From contig DATLAV010000125.1 of assembly GCA_035527235.1 (NCBI GenBank), positions 1 through 11,375 on the forward strand: a DNA stretch of 11,375 bases, read 5' to 3'. The notes beneath the pieces were generated by a model. That model was not told the DNA's origin. It ran no database searches and worked only from the letters and a program-made list of their open reading frames with translations. Of the stretch, positions 1 through 7,172 are shown one piece after another. Position 1 is the first letter of the stretch. Every line of letters begins with the position of its first letter. A program made the translations under genes and the position numbers. The stretch is from BS750m-G28 sp035527235 (GTDB lineage: Archaea > Thermoproteota > Bathyarchaeia > TCS64).

Positions 1-90
1 GCCCCGTAGACTAGGATCCTCATCTCACAACACTCTGTTCCGATGGCCGCCCCGTGGAGTGACCGAACGACGGGTTACATCGTATTATAA

Positions 91-130
91 GGGAGGGTTT
101 GATATAAAAAATAACACTTATCACCCCCTC
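91..130. repeat. Imperfect inverted repeat with an A-rich loop upstream of the PhzF-like gene
   Basis: GGGAGGG (91-97) and TGATA (100-104) face TATCA (119-123) and CCCCCTC (124-130) across an A-rich 14-base loop that contains a TATA-like run. It lies about 84 bases before the first start codon. It could be the terminator of a gene to the left, or a regulatory site. The rest of 1-213 shows nothing clear; a weak TATA-like CTATATC lies at 194-200. Confidence 0.3.
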
Positions 131-213
131 AAGGTTACGTGGATTCTCCCGTCCGGCTTCACTGATTGATCTTCCATTTGAAATATGCCTGGACTATATC
201 ATGATCGAGGATT

Positions 214-1032
214 ATGGGTATGAGAAAGGCACCGTTCTATCAGGTCGACGCGTTCACGGGTGAGCCCTTCAGGGGGAACCCCGCGTCTGTCTGCCTGATG
301 CCGTGCGACCTAGAGGACTCACTCTACCAGTCCATCGCCAAGGAGATGAATCTCTCAGAGACTGCCTTCGTAGAGGCGCTGGACGACGGTGGCCACAGGC
401 TCCGGTGGTTCACACCCGCGAGGGAGATCCCCCTCTGAGGCCACGCCACCCTCGCCTCCGCTCACGTCCTCTTCGAGCACGCCGGTTTCCCGGGTGACAA
501 GGTCATCTTCCAAACGCTGAGCGGTCCCCTCTACGCGGAGGAGAGCCTCGACGGCATCCGGATGGACTTTCCCGGGAACGACCCCCACCCAGTTGAGCCC
601 CCCGAGAAGGCGCTCGAGGCCCTGAACCTCCCCTCCTACGAGGAGGTCCAGTACTCCGACACGAACCAGAAGCTTCTAGTCCTCCTGGACTCCGAGGAGG
701 CCGTTGCCGAGCTCAGACCGGACTTCGACGCTTTCCTCGCTGCTGAGAATCCCTTGGGGTGGAGGGGCGCCATCGTGACGGCGAGGAGCTCGGGGAGCTA
801 CGACTTCGTCTCACGCTTCTTCGCGCCGTTCATGGGGATCAACGAGGATCACGTAACGGGCTCGGCCCACACCGTCCTCGCGCCCTACTGGGCGGAGAGG
901 CTGGGGAAGAGTAAGATGCGGGCCTACCAGTCGTCGGAGCGGGGAGGGGAGATGACCGTGGAGCTCGATGACGATAGGGTTTACATCATGGGGAAGGCCG
1001 TCACAGTGGTCGTGGGCACGCTTTACTACTAG
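214..1032 (+). pseudogene. PhzF-family isomerase/epimerase-like gene interrupted by one in-frame TGA
   Basis: Read through TGA 436-438, the frame gives 272 residues, the usual length of the PhzF/YddE fold (diaminopimelate epimerase-like). The N-terminal YQVDAFTGEPFRGNPA block, MNLSETAF with Glu49 (equivalent to the catalytic Glu of PhzF), the GHATLASAHVLFE block with His77, and NEDHVTGSA with Asp212 and Ser217 are all present in one frame. The TGA is codon 75, immediately before Gly-His-Ala-Thr; many relatives have Cys there (YddE reads ICGHAT), while phenazine PhzF has Ala. The 197 codons after the stop are fully open, with no frameshift. TGA ends other genes here, so the code is not reassigned. 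The substrate is not predictable; most family members are uncharacterised. ATG 214 and ATG 220 are both possible starts; GAGG at 207-210 is better spaced for 220. It may be a recent pseudogene, a sequencing error or a recoded gene. Family assignment is firm; functional status is open. Confidence 0.8.
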
Positions 1033-1040
1033 AAAAGGAA

Positions 1041-1057
1041 CGGGCCCTTAGGACCCG
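1041..1057. terminator. Weak hairpin at the convergent junction of the PhzF-like gene and serS
   Basis: CGGG (1041-1044) pairs with CCCG (1054-1057), with an inner CC/GG pair and one bulged A around a CTTA loop. It overlaps the serS stop codon in the 15-base gap between two convergent genes. The stem is short and has no T tract, so a terminator role is only suggested. Confidence 0.25.
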
Positions 1058-2349
1058 ATGGGGTTGAGGCTGCCGTCGATGACCTCGATGCCGTTCATAT
1101 ACTTCCTGAGGACCTCGGGCACCCTGACGGTGCCGTCCTCCTGCTGGTTCTGCTCTATGATAGCCACCATCGTCCGGCTCGTCGCCAGCGCCGTGTTGTT
1201 AAGCGTGTGGACGGGCCCCACGGGGGACTGCCCCTCCTTCACCCTGTAACGTATGTTCAGCCTCCTGGCCTGGTAGTCGGTGCAGTTGCTGTTGCTCCCG
1301 ATCTCCCTGAAGAGGCCGTCCGCCATCCAGACCTCGGTGTCGTACTTCTTCGCCGCTATCGTCCCAATGTCCCCGGTGCAGACGTTGACCACCCTGTAAT
1401 GGAGGCCGAGTCCCTGGTAGAGCTCCTCGCAGTTGCGCTGAAGCTCCTCATGGTACCCCTCGCTCTCCTCTGGCAGGGAGAAGATGAACTGCTCCACCTT
1501 GTTGAACTGGTGAACCCTGAACATCCCCTTCGTATACTTGCCATGGGTGCCGATCTCCCTTCGGAAGCAGGGGCTCACTCCTACCATCTTCACAGGTAGG
1601 TCCTCGGCCAGGAACACCTCGTCCATGAACATGGAGGCCACGGCGTGCTCGCTGGTGGCGATCAGGTAGAGGTCATCGCCCTCGATCTTGTACATCACGT
1701 TCTCGAAGTCGGCGAGGTCCGTCACCCCCTCGTAGGGTCTCCTCCTGATCATGTAGGGGGGCTCGATGAGGGCGTACCCCTTCGCCAGCAAGTGGTCGAT
1801 GGCGTACCTCATGATGGAGTAGTCGAGGAGCGCCATCTCGTTCCGAAGATAGTAGAAGCCCGCACCGGAGACCTTGGCGGCCCGCTCCATATCAAAGATG
1901 CCGAGGGCCGAGGCGATTTCAGAGTGGCCCTTCGACTCAAAGGGGAACCGGGGATGGTCGCCCCATCGTTTAATCTCGATGTTATCCGCATCATCGAAGC
2001 CGTAGGGGACCGACTCGTGGATCATGTTGGGGATCCTCATGAGGGACTCCCGGACCTTCCTGGCGTAGATATCCCTCTCCGTCTCGGTCTCGACGATCAT
2101 CTTCGGCAGGTTACCGGCCTCCTCCCTGAGCGACGATGGGTCTCCGCCCTCATGAGTCACCCTCCCTATCTCGGAGGAGATCTCGTTTCTCCTCCTTCTG
2201 AGCTGGTTCACCTCGTAGGTGAGCTCCCGCCACCTGACGTCGTCCTCGATGAGGGCGTCCAACAGCGCGAGCTTATGTGGGTCCCGCCTCCGCTCCAGGT
2301 TATTCCGGACCCTCTCCGGGTCCTCCCTGATGAGCTTGATGTCCAACAT
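1048..2349 (-). CDS. serS: Seryl-tRNA synthetase (bacterial/eukaryal-type class II)
   Basis: SerRS charges tRNA-Ser (and tRNA-Sec where present) with serine in the cytoplasm, using ATP. The 433-residue protein has the full family layout. It starts MLDIKLIREDPERVRNNLERR, followed by an antiparallel coiled-coil arm at about residues 27-105 that contacts the tRNA long variable arm. The class II core carries the TSE motif at 232-234, motif 2 from FRRE at 262 to about 288 (including RVHQFNKVEQF), the NCTDYQARRL block at 355-364, and motif 3 around SRTMVAIIEQNQ with Arg392. It is the common SerRS, not the rare methanogen type. The start is secure because the family begins at MLDIK, and the length is normal. 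It converges on the PhzF-like gene and is divergent from the small gene at 2475. A TATA-like CCTAAAAACAT on the minus strand (2383-2393) would place the transcript start near 2361, giving a 12-base leader. Confidence 0.97.
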   Translation of the reverse strand: MLDIKLIREDPERVRNNLERRRDPHKLALLDALIEDDVRWRELTYEVNQLRRRRNEISSEIGRVTHEGGDPSSLREEAGNLPKMIVETETERDIYARKVRESLMRIPNMIHESVPYGFDDADNIEIKRWGDHPRFPFESKGHSEIASALGIFDMERAAKVSGAGFYYLRNEMALLDYSIMRYAIDHLLAKGYALIEPPYMIRRRPYEGVTDLADFENVMYKIEGDDLYLIATSEHAVASMFMDEVFLAEDLPVKMVGVSPCFRREIGTHGKYTKGMFRVHQFNKVEQFIFSLPEESEGYHEELQRNCEELYQGLGLHYRVVNVCTGDIGTIAAKKYDTEVWMADGLFREIGSNSNCTDYQARRLNIRYRVKEGQSPVGPVHTLNNTALATSRTMVAIIEQNQQEDGTVRVPEVLRKYMNGIEVIDGSLNPIGS

Positions 2350-2382
2350 GGCCTGGCAACACCATAAACCCTGATGTCTAAC

Positions 2383-2393
2383 ATGTTTTTAGG
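2383..2393 (-). promoter_or_regulatory. TATA-like box for serS
   Basis: The minus strand reads CCTAAAAACAT here, about 34-44 bases upstream of the serS ATG. A start about 25 bases downstream would leave a leader of roughly 12 bases. This is inferred from spacing and composition only. Confidence 0.4.
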
Positions 2394-2443
2394 GATTACC
2401 CAACACTTTCACGTGCCTCCCACCCGGCACGGAGTGCGCATCC

Positions 2444-2451
2444 CTTTTATC
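2444..2451 (+). promoter_or_regulatory. TATA box for the small gene at 2475, probably leaderless
   Basis: CTTTTATC stands out in a GC-rich stretch and its centre is about 27 bases before GTG 2475. That is the spacing expected when the archaeal transcript begins at or beside the start codon. No well-spaced ribosome binding site is present, in line with a leaderless mRNA. Confidence 0.5.
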
Positions 2452-2474
2452 CACACGGGGGAGAGTCCGACCTG

Positions 2475-2696
2475 GTGGCCATGTCAAGCTACGAGATAGG
2501 GGCCTTCGACGCATTGGAGTGGGCCTGGCACATGCTCCGCAGATTCAGAGAGGACCCAGCAGGCGTCGACGAGGCCAGGAGGGTCATCACCGAGGTGCTC
2601 TCCGACATGGGTAAGGGCAACGAGGTCAACTTCAAGGAGATACCCGACCGATGTCAGCCCCTCGACTTCAATCAGGTCCTACTTACGCGCGACTAG
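2475..2696 (+). CDS. Small conserved-looking protein of unknown function (71-73 aa)
   Basis: I do not recognise this family. The protein is acidic to neutral and soluble, with no membrane segment. A probable helical N-terminal half (FDALEWAWHMLRRF, then DEARRVITEVLSDMG) is followed by a less regular C-terminal tail ending LLTRD. Codon use is as GC-rich as its neighbours, and the upstream TATA box is correctly placed, so it is likely a real gene. It can start at GTG 2475 or ATG 2481; the two differ by two residues and the TATA spacing fits either one. It is divergent from serS and 116 bases upstream of the ComB-like gene, which seems to have its own promoter and ribosome binding site. No partner or process can be named. 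Confidence 0.7.
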   Translation: MAMSSYEIGAFDALEWAWHMLRRFREDPAGVDEARRVITEVLSDMGKGNEVNFKEIPDRCQPLDFNQVLLTRD

Positions 2697-2749
2697 TCTG
2701 ATTAACGCGTTGGGCTCTGCACATTGCCATGTAATAAGAGATAATACGG

Positions 2750-2776
2750 CTGATTCAATACAATAATGAATGTCAG
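2750..2776. promoter_or_regulatory. TATA-like element inside an imperfect inverted repeat before the ComB-like gene
   Basis: CTGATTCA (2750-2757) faces TGAA-TG-TCAG (2767-2776) across an AT-rich loop holding TACAATAATG. A transcript start about 25 bases further on, near 2788, would leave a leader of about 25 bases carrying the GAGGTGA site at 2802-2808. The inverted repeat could be an operator over the TATA box. Support is moderate to weak. Confidence 0.3.
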
Positions 2777-2801
2777 GGTCGTATGGAAGACCGCAGACCA
2801 T

Positions 2802-2808
2802 GAGGTGA
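2802..2808 (+). promoter_or_regulatory. Strong ribosome binding site of the ComB-like gene
   Basis: GAGGTGA is complementary to the archaeal 16S 3' end and sits 4 bases before ATG 2813, which fixes this start. It lies within an 11-bp direct repeat (AGACCATGAGG at 2795-2805 and 2808-2818) that also creates an upstream three-codon ATG AGG TGA at 2800-2808. Confidence 0.7.
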
Positions 2809-2812
2809 GACC

Positions 2813-3511
2813 ATGAGGATCGAGAAATTCAGCCTGATCGAGGGAGCCAGGAAAGCGAAGGGACTGGCGGTCGTCATCGACGTCTTCCGTGCCTTCACGA
2901 CGGCGGCTTACGTCATGGCCAACGGAGCCGAGATGATCGTCCCCGTGGGCACCGTGGAGGAGTCCTTCGAGTTCAAGGGGCGGCACCCCGACTGGATCCA
3001 GATCGGGGAGCGGGGGGGCGTCAAGGTCAAAGGGTTCCAGTACGGCAACTCCCCCTACGAGGTCAGCGCCGTGGATTTCACGGGGAGGACCGTGATCCAG
3101 ACCACAAGCGCCGGCGTCCAGGGGATAGTCAACGCGATGGGCGCCGACGATGTCGTCCTGGGGAGCTTCGTGATGGCCGGCGCGATAGTTGACTACATCC
3201 GTAAGATGGATCCCGATGCCGTCTCCTTGGTGGCAATGGGGGACTCCGGCGTGGAGCCCAACGAGGAGGACGAGCGGTGCGCCGACTACATCGAGGGCCT
3301 TCTCATGGGAGGGAGGCCGGACTTCGAGGAGATACGTAAGGCGATCTGGGAGGCGCCCTCAGGGTTCAAGTTCTTCGACCCCGAGCAGCCCCAGTTCAGG
3401 GAGGAGGACCTCCACATGGCTCTGGACCTCGACAGATTTCCCTTCATCCTCAGGGTCGTGGACGGGGAGGAACCCCACGTCGAGAAGGTCGACGTCCCTC
3501 CTCATACGTGA
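2813..3511 (+). CDS. 2-phosphosulfolactate phosphatase family protein (ComB-like)
   Basis: The 232-residue protein matches the ComB family (PF04029), Mg2+-dependent acid phosphatases. The founding member makes (R)-3-sulfolactate from 2-phosphosulfolactate in coenzyme M synthesis. Visible family blocks are VVIDVFRAFTTAAYVMANGA with Asp23 and Arg26, GERGGVKVKGFQYGNSP (65-81), VIQTTSAGVQGI (95-105), and MGDSGVEPNEEDERCADYI (142-160) with the acidic pair Glu152/Asp153 and Cys156. The length is typical. The start follows a good ribosome binding site. No other coenzyme M gene (comA, comC, comDE) lies in the window, and the family also occurs outside coenzyme M makers, so the true substrate may be another phosphoester. 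The toroid gene starts 34 bases downstream on the same strand and is probably co-transcribed. TGA 3509-3511 is an ordinary stop here. Confidence 0.88.
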   Translation: MRIEKFSLIEGARKAKGLAVVIDVFRAFTTAAYVMANGAEMIVPVGTVEESFEFKGRHPDWIQIGERGGVKVKGFQYGNSPYEVSAVDFTGRTVIQTTSAGVQGIVNAMGADDVVLGSFVMAGAIVDYIRKMDPDAVSLVAMGDSGVEPNEEDERCADYIEGLLMGGRPDFEEIRKAIWEAPSGFKFFDPEQPQFREEDLHMALDLDRFPFILRVVDGEEPHVEKVDVPPHT

Positions 3512-3545
3512 TCAGTTTGGCATCAATTGATGACTTGAAGTGTGA

Positions 3546-4556
3546 ATGGCCTTGACCGACTGGAGAGACGCCCTGAGACTGGACCCCGTGGAGCCCCTGA
3601 GGGCCTCGGAGCACGAGGCGATACGGTACTTCGTTGAGAGGGACCTTCTGGGGGAGGACGTCGAGCCCGTCAGCGTCCTCTGGGACCTCCTGGAGCCGAG
3701 GAGGCTGCTGAGGAGACAGGGGGAGGACGGGTCGTGGACCTACCCAGGCAAGTACCCCGAGAAGTATCCCGACGTCAACTACAGGCTCCTGGAGACGTAC
3801 AAGCGCCTCAGGCTCCTCGTGGGCAAGTACGGCTTCGATAGGTCCCACCCGGCGATCGATGGGGCCGCGGAGTACGTCCTCTCCTGCCAGACGAAGGAGG
3901 GAGATATCCGAGGCATCTATGCTAGCCAGTATCACCCCCACTACGACAGCCTCCTCCTGGAGTATCTCATCAAGGCAGGATACCAAGACGACCCGAGGGT
4001 GAAGAGGTGCATGAATTGGATGCTGTCCATCCAGATGGAAGACGGCGGATGGGCTCATCCGATGCTGGCTGAAGGACTTAGTTGGAATGAGATGGCGGAA
4101 CTATCCAGCACTTACGCACCTGTGATACCCTTCGACAGATCCCAAATCTCGGGCAACCTGCTCACAGGGATGACACTGAGAGCCTTCGCATGCCACCCGG
4201 AGTACAGGCACAGAGATGAGTCGAAGAGGGCGGGGGAGCTGCTCGCAACCCGTTTCTTCAAGGCCAACGTATACAACACCTACAAGGCGGCGGACAACTG
4301 GGTGAGATTCCAGTATCCCTTCTGGTGGAACAGCCTGCTGGGTGCCCTCGACTCACTGTCCAGGTTGGGTTTCAGAGCTGATCACCCGAAGGTTAGGGAG
4401 GCGCTGGACTGGTTCATCGAGCACCAGAGCGATGACGGCCTCTGGGAGAACAGCTACAGGAAGAACGCGAAGAGGATAGATACGAAGGGAGCCCGTGAGG
4501 GCAGGCAGTGGGTGTCCTTGGCGATCTGTCAGGTCCTAAAACGTTTCTATGGCTAG
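3546..4556 (+). CDS. Alpha/alpha-toroid protein with prenyltransferase/squalene cyclase-like repeats
   Basis: The 336-residue soluble protein carries four copies of the QxxDGxW-type repeat known from squalene/oxidosqualene cyclases and protein prenyltransferase beta subunits: RQGEDGSW (57-64), a degenerate CQTKEGDI (114-121), IQMEDGGW (162-169) and HQSDDGLW (293-300). Helical stretches between them (such as WWNSLLGALDSLSRLGF, 260-276) fit an alpha/alpha barrel. No DXDD proton-donor motif of class II cyclases is seen, and no membrane segment, so genuine triterpene cyclisation is not supported. His, Tyr and Trp residues around 129-133 and 252-261 could line a pocket. It follows the ComB-like gene by 34 bases; the site before ATG 3546 (GAAGTGTGA) is weak. 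The substrate is unknown. The large open frame on the opposite strand is a shadow of GC-rich codons. Confidence 0.82.
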   Translation: MALTDWRDALRLDPVEPLRASEHEAIRYFVERDLLGEDVEPVSVLWDLLEPRRLLRRQGEDGSWTYPGKYPEKYPDVNYRLLETYKRLRLLVGKYGFDRSHPAIDGAAEYVLSCQTKEGDIRGIYASQYHPHYDSLLLEYLIKAGYQDDPRVKRCMNWMLSIQMEDGGWAHPMLAEGLSWNEMAELSSTYAPVIPFDRSQISGNLLTGMTLRAFACHPEYRHRDESKRAGELLATRFFKANVYNTYKAADNWVRFQYPFWWNSLLGALDSLSRLGFRADHPKVREALDWFIEHQSDDGLWENSYRKNAKRIDTKGAREGRQWVSLAICQVLKRFYG

Positions 4557-4570
4557 AAACCTTTTGCGAC

Positions 4571-4589
4571 CATCATCAACAACATGATG
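4571..4589. terminator. Hairpin between the convergent toroid and ABC permease genes
   Basis: CATCAT (4571-4576) and ATGATG (4584-4589) form a perfect 6-bp stem around CAACAAC, in the 42-base gap between two convergent stop codons. A neighbouring register (ATCATC/GATGAT) pairs equally well. A TTTT run at 4562-4565 precedes it on the plus strand. It could end transcription in both directions; this was not tested. Confidence 0.35.
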
Positions 4590-4598
4590 ATCCAAGGA

Positions 4599-6227
4599 TT
4601 ATAGGTCCTCCGAGTCGTAGAGCCTGTTCATCTCCCCAACGACTATTCTGTATCCCACGTAGGCTATCGCAGCTGCGATCACCTCTGAGAGGATGAAAGC
4701 CGTATGAGGGATTAGATTTAGCTCCGGCCTATACATTCCATACAGGAAGGGTGAGAGCACTGCAATGATTATGGCGATAAGCGTAATAAAAGCCAAGAAG
4801 GAGCCCTCCCACTTGACGAATCGCTGCCTGGGGACCTCTGTAAAATCCACATAGTATACTCCGATTGCGGTCGACAACATGATGACATCCAGGATACCCG
4901 TGAGCCCGAGAAGGAAGACTCCGAGCATAGTCACAAGGTCTCCGATGAAGAATAGAACCATCGAGAACACGACTATCACGATCAGCAACGTAGGCAGAAA
5001 CGCGTAGAAGATCTTGGCCTTTATTATTGAAATCGGCTCTATGGGGATCTTCCTCAGGTTTGAGAAGGCGCCTCCTTCCTGCCCCATGCATGTGAGGCTT
5101 AGGCCCATAGATAAGGTTACGGCGCTGAACATCATCATACCGAAGAAACCATACTTGACCTGATCGGGCGGCACGGAGCCACCTATCAGCCCGGACTGCG
5201 CCACGAGGAACGTGATGGTTATCATAGCGGGGATAGCGAACTGAGTCAGCATCTCACGTCGTCTAAGAAGAGACTTGAAGTCCTTCCTGATGATCGCGGA
5301 TTCAACGGAGGAGAACCCTAGACGACCCAGGATCCCCCTCCTCAAGGACCTGAGTTCAACGGGTCTCATCCTGTAGGACACTGGGACAGGAACCCAGTTC
5401 ATATCCCTCGCCTTCACACCTGCCAAGAAGACTATCAATGTTAGGACTACGCTGAGACCGGTGTAGAAGAGGGCTCCTGCACCATCAGAGATCATATAAT
5501 TGAGCACCGTTAGGGAGGGCCAGAGAAACGGGATGAACCAGGCCTCCGCAATGCTGACTGAGAACCATGAGGCTACCTTCATGAGTATCGTCATGTTATA
5601 TAGGAGCTGGATCAGGACTAGGAGCATCAGGCTCAAGATGGTTCTTGTTATCATGGCAAACTGACCTCTGCTCTTGAAAAGGGCCTGGGACAGCCGGTTC
5701 ATTAGAGATCTCACGATCTCCAGAGTGAAAGCCCCAATCAGGCTGCCCATGAAACCCATCAGGTTTCCGACCGCCCAGAGGTCGAGCCACCCGGTATACA
5801 CAGCTGCTCCGAAAGTACCCCCGAAGATGAGGGCAAGTATGGGGGAGATGGCGTATATCGTGCTTAACGTGGATCCTATGACATAGTCTTCTGGAGATAT
5901 TGGTAACCAGTTGATCATGTCAGTGGACGTCGCCTCCACTGATTGACTGAACTCAAACTGGACGCTGTAGACCATGGCCATGAATGCGGTCATGGATGGA
6001 AATAGAACCATCAGCAGTGCGAAGAGAAGCTTGACTTCGAGGGGACTTCCCCGAGCTGCAAAAAAGAATACTACTACAGCGGAGATTATGAAGGCCGCTG
6101 CTGAGGCAGTCAGGTTTGTGGTAGGCGATTTAAACCGTCCCGTTGGTACAGGGTCCATCGTCCTTTTAGCCCTTACAGAGGCGAGGGAGAGAATTGTCGA
6201 GAGGCGTAGGGCGATCCTAAGATTCAT
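4599..6227 (-). CDS. ABC-2 type transporter, permease subunit
   Basis: This 542-residue integral membrane protein has about 12 hydrophobic helices in two groups. One is at about residues 42-268. The second is at about 325-530, after a basic cytoplasmic linker that includes IIRKDFKSLLRRREML (about 310-325), a phrase typical of ABC-2 permeases, where the coupling segment contacts the ATPase. The length suggests two permease halves in one chain, so one copy may pair with an ATPase dimer or work as a dimer. The segment SVEATSTDMINWLPISPEDYV (start about 94) resembles the loop after the second helix in large ABC-2 proteins. ATG 6227 is 8 bases beyond the ATPase stop, and GGTGG sits between stop and start as the ribosome binding site. 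It is the second gene of the operon. Direction is probably export, as usual for ABC-2 systems without a binding protein; the cargo is unknown. Confidence 0.88.
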   Translation of the reverse strand: MNLRIALRLSTILSLASVRAKRTMDPVPTGRFKSPTTNLTASAAAFIISAVVVFFFAARGSPLEVKLLFALLMVLFPSMTAFMAMVYSVQFEFSQSVEATSTDMINWLPISPEDYVIGSTLSTIYAISPILALIFGGTFGAAVYTGWLDLWAVGNLMGFMGSLIGAFTLEIVRSLMNRLSQALFKSRGQFAMITRTILSLMLLVLIQLLYNMTILMKVASWFSVSIAEAWFIPFLWPSLTVLNYMISDGAGALFYTGLSVVLTLIVFLAGVKARDMNWVPVPVSYRMRPVELRSLRRGILGRLGFSSVESAIIRKDFKSLLRRREMLTQFAIPAMITITFLVAQSGLIGGSVPPDQVKYGFFGMMMFSAVTLSMGLSLTCMGQEGGAFSNLRKIPIEPISIIKAKIFYAFLPTLLIVIVVFSMVLFFIGDLVTMLGVFLLGLTGILDVIMLSTAIGVYYVDFTEVPRQRFVKWEGSFLAFITLIAIIIAVLSPFLYGMYRPELNLIPHTAFILSEVIAAAIAYVGYRIVVGEMNRLYDSEDL

Positions 6228-6235
6228 CTATCCAC

Positions 6236-7024
6236 CTACTCCGATAGGGCGTCCACAATCTCCTTGACGTCCCCCGCCTCGGTGAGCTTGAGGAACACCT
6301 CCTCGAGGGATGACCCCGGCCTATCCGCCCTAGCCCGGATCTCCTGAGGGGGGCCCTCGGCGACTCTCTCACCCCTGTAGAGGACGCAGACACGGTCACA
6401 GACGGCGTCAGCTATCTCCAGCACGTGGGTGCTGAAGATGGTGGTCACGCCATCGTCACCGAGCCTGTGTATCAGGTCCTTCATTATCCTGGCAGACTTG
6501 GGGTCGAGACCACCCAGAGGCTCATCGAGGATCAACAGACGAGGCCTGTGAAGAATCGCGCTGATGATGGCCACCTTCTGCTTCATGCCGTGGCTGTAGC
6601 CGTTCATCATCTCGTTCTCGCGCCCCTCTAGGTCGAAGGCCTCCAAGAACTCGTCGATCCTCTCCGCCTTGACCTCGCCGTCCACGCCATAAGCATCGCC
6701 GATGAAGTCCAGGTACTCCATTGCGGTGAGGTACTCGTACATCCTCGGGGACTCGGGTACATATCCTATCAACCGCTTCACCTCCATGGAGTCCTTCTTG
6801 GGGTCTAGCCCCAGAACGTTGATGACGCCGGCATCGGGCTTCAGCAGCCCCAGGATCATCCTCATCGCCGTGGACTTGCCAGAGCCATTGGGCCCCAACA
6901 GGCCATAGACGCAGCCCTCCGCAATCTCAAGGTCGAGACTCCTGACCGCGTGAATGTCCCCGAAACTCTTCGAGACTCCCTCGAAGATGACCGCGGAGGA
7001 ACCATCAGACGTCAACGCATACAC
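6236..7024 (-). CDS. ABC-2 type transporter, ATP-binding subunit
   Basis: The 262-residue ATPase powers the adjacent permease. All ABC landmarks are visible: Walker A GPNGSGKST (44-52), signature YSHGMKQK (143-150), Walker B LLILDEP (163-169) with catalytic Glu168, D-loop GGLDP (171-175) and switch His200 in STH. At the Q-loop position the protein reads GYVPE, with Glu91 instead of Gln. This exchange is frequent in the ABC-2/CcmA-like branch, so activity is not in doubt. The short C-terminal tail (SSLEEVFLKLTEAGD) is typical of drug- and NatA-like exporters. The start is GTG at 7022-7024. An ATTTTTATC box about 25 bases upstream on the minus strand and no ribosome binding site argue for a leaderless transcript. 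It is the first gene of the operon. Palindromes beyond the TATA box suggest regulation. The substrate cannot be read from sequence. Confidence 0.95.
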   Translation of the reverse strand: MYALTSDGSSAVIFEGVSKSFGDIHAVRSLDLEIAEGCVYGLLGPNGSGKSTAMRMILGLLKPDAGVINVLGLDPKKDSMEVKRLIGYVPESPRMYEYLTAMEYLDFIGDAYGVDGEVKAERIDEFLEAFDLEGRENEMMNGYSHGMKQKVAIISAILHRPRLLILDEPLGGLDPKSARIMKDLIHRLGDDGVTTIFSTHVLEIADAVCDRVCVLYRGERVAEGPPQEIRARADRPGSSLEEVFLKLTEAGDVKEIVDALSE

Positions 7025-7042
7025 ATTTTTATTGTATTCCTA

Positions 7043-7052
7043 GATAAAAATA
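7043..7052 (-). promoter_or_regulatory. TATA box for the ABC transporter operon
   Basis: The minus strand reads ATATTTTTAT in this region, centred about 24 bases before the GTG start at 7024. This spacing fits leaderless initiation of the ATPase message. Confidence 0.55.
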
Positions 7053-7055
7053 TCC

Positions 7056-7071
7056 TCGATCTTGAGATCGA
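7056..7071. promoter_or_regulatory. 16-bp inverted repeat, candidate operator of the ABC operon
   Basis: TCGATCT-TG-AGATCGA is a perfect 7+7 bp inverted repeat with a 2-base centre, directly upstream of the TATA box on the minus strand where archaeal BRE-proximal regulators bind. A related palindrome follows at 7080-7087. Confidence 0.5.
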
Positions 7072-7079
7072 AGCATCCT

Positions 7080-7087
7080 GAGATCTC
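7080..7087. promoter_or_regulatory. Second palindrome, GAGATCTC
   Basis: This 8-bp palindrome lies in the context TGAGATCTCGAA, which repeats the TGAGATCGAA context of the first palindrome at 17-base spacing. It may be a second half of a tandem operator. Confidence 0.35.
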
Positions 7088-7151
7088 GAACGTCAGTTCA
7101 AAGCTACGCGGCTTCTCGGTCCCCGAGAAGATGGTTCAGTGAACGATTATG

Positions 7152-7158
7152 TTTATAT
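7152..7158 (+). promoter_or_regulatory. TATA box for the GNAT gene
   Basis: TTTATAT is a good match to archaeal box A. Adding about 26 bases places the start near 7181, giving a 13-base leader that carries GGGGTG (7184-7189) at 4 bases before ATG 7194. Confidence 0.6.
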
Positions 7159-7172
7159 GATCATTAATCATA
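7156..7172. promoter_or_regulatory. Inverted repeat over the GNAT TATA box, candidate repressor site
   Basis: TATGAT (7156-7161) and ATCATA (7167-7172) flank CATTA. The repeat begins inside the TATA box and ends before the predicted transcript start, a typical position for archaeal repressors that block polymerase. Confidence 0.4.

Noticed and set aside
1..80. Possible tRNA or tail of an upstream gene at the left edge (GCCCCGTAGACTAGG looks like a tRNA acceptor/D-arm)
   Set aside because: There is no anticodon stem, no T-loop GGTTC and no matching 3' acceptor strand; the open frame from base 2 to about 166 has codon use unlike the neighbours.
436..438. General reassignment of TGA to an amino acid
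   Set aside because: TGA ends the ComB-like, DUF1624, 208-aa and 84-aa genes at sensible family ends or at coupled starts.
1645..2367. Long open frame (240 codons) on the plus strand opposite serS
   Set aside because: It is a shadow of GC-rich serS codons; serS has full family motifs and the antisense frame shows no recognisable protein.
3450..4058. 202-codon open frame on the minus strand opposite the ComB-like and toroid genes
   Set aside because: It crosses two well-supported genes, shows no domain and has no promoter or ribosome binding site.
6752..6754. Glu91 in place of the Q-loop Gln in the ABC ATPase, considered as a sign of inactivity
   Set aside because: GYVPE or GYLPE is common in active ABC-2 type ATPases, and all other catalytic residues are present.
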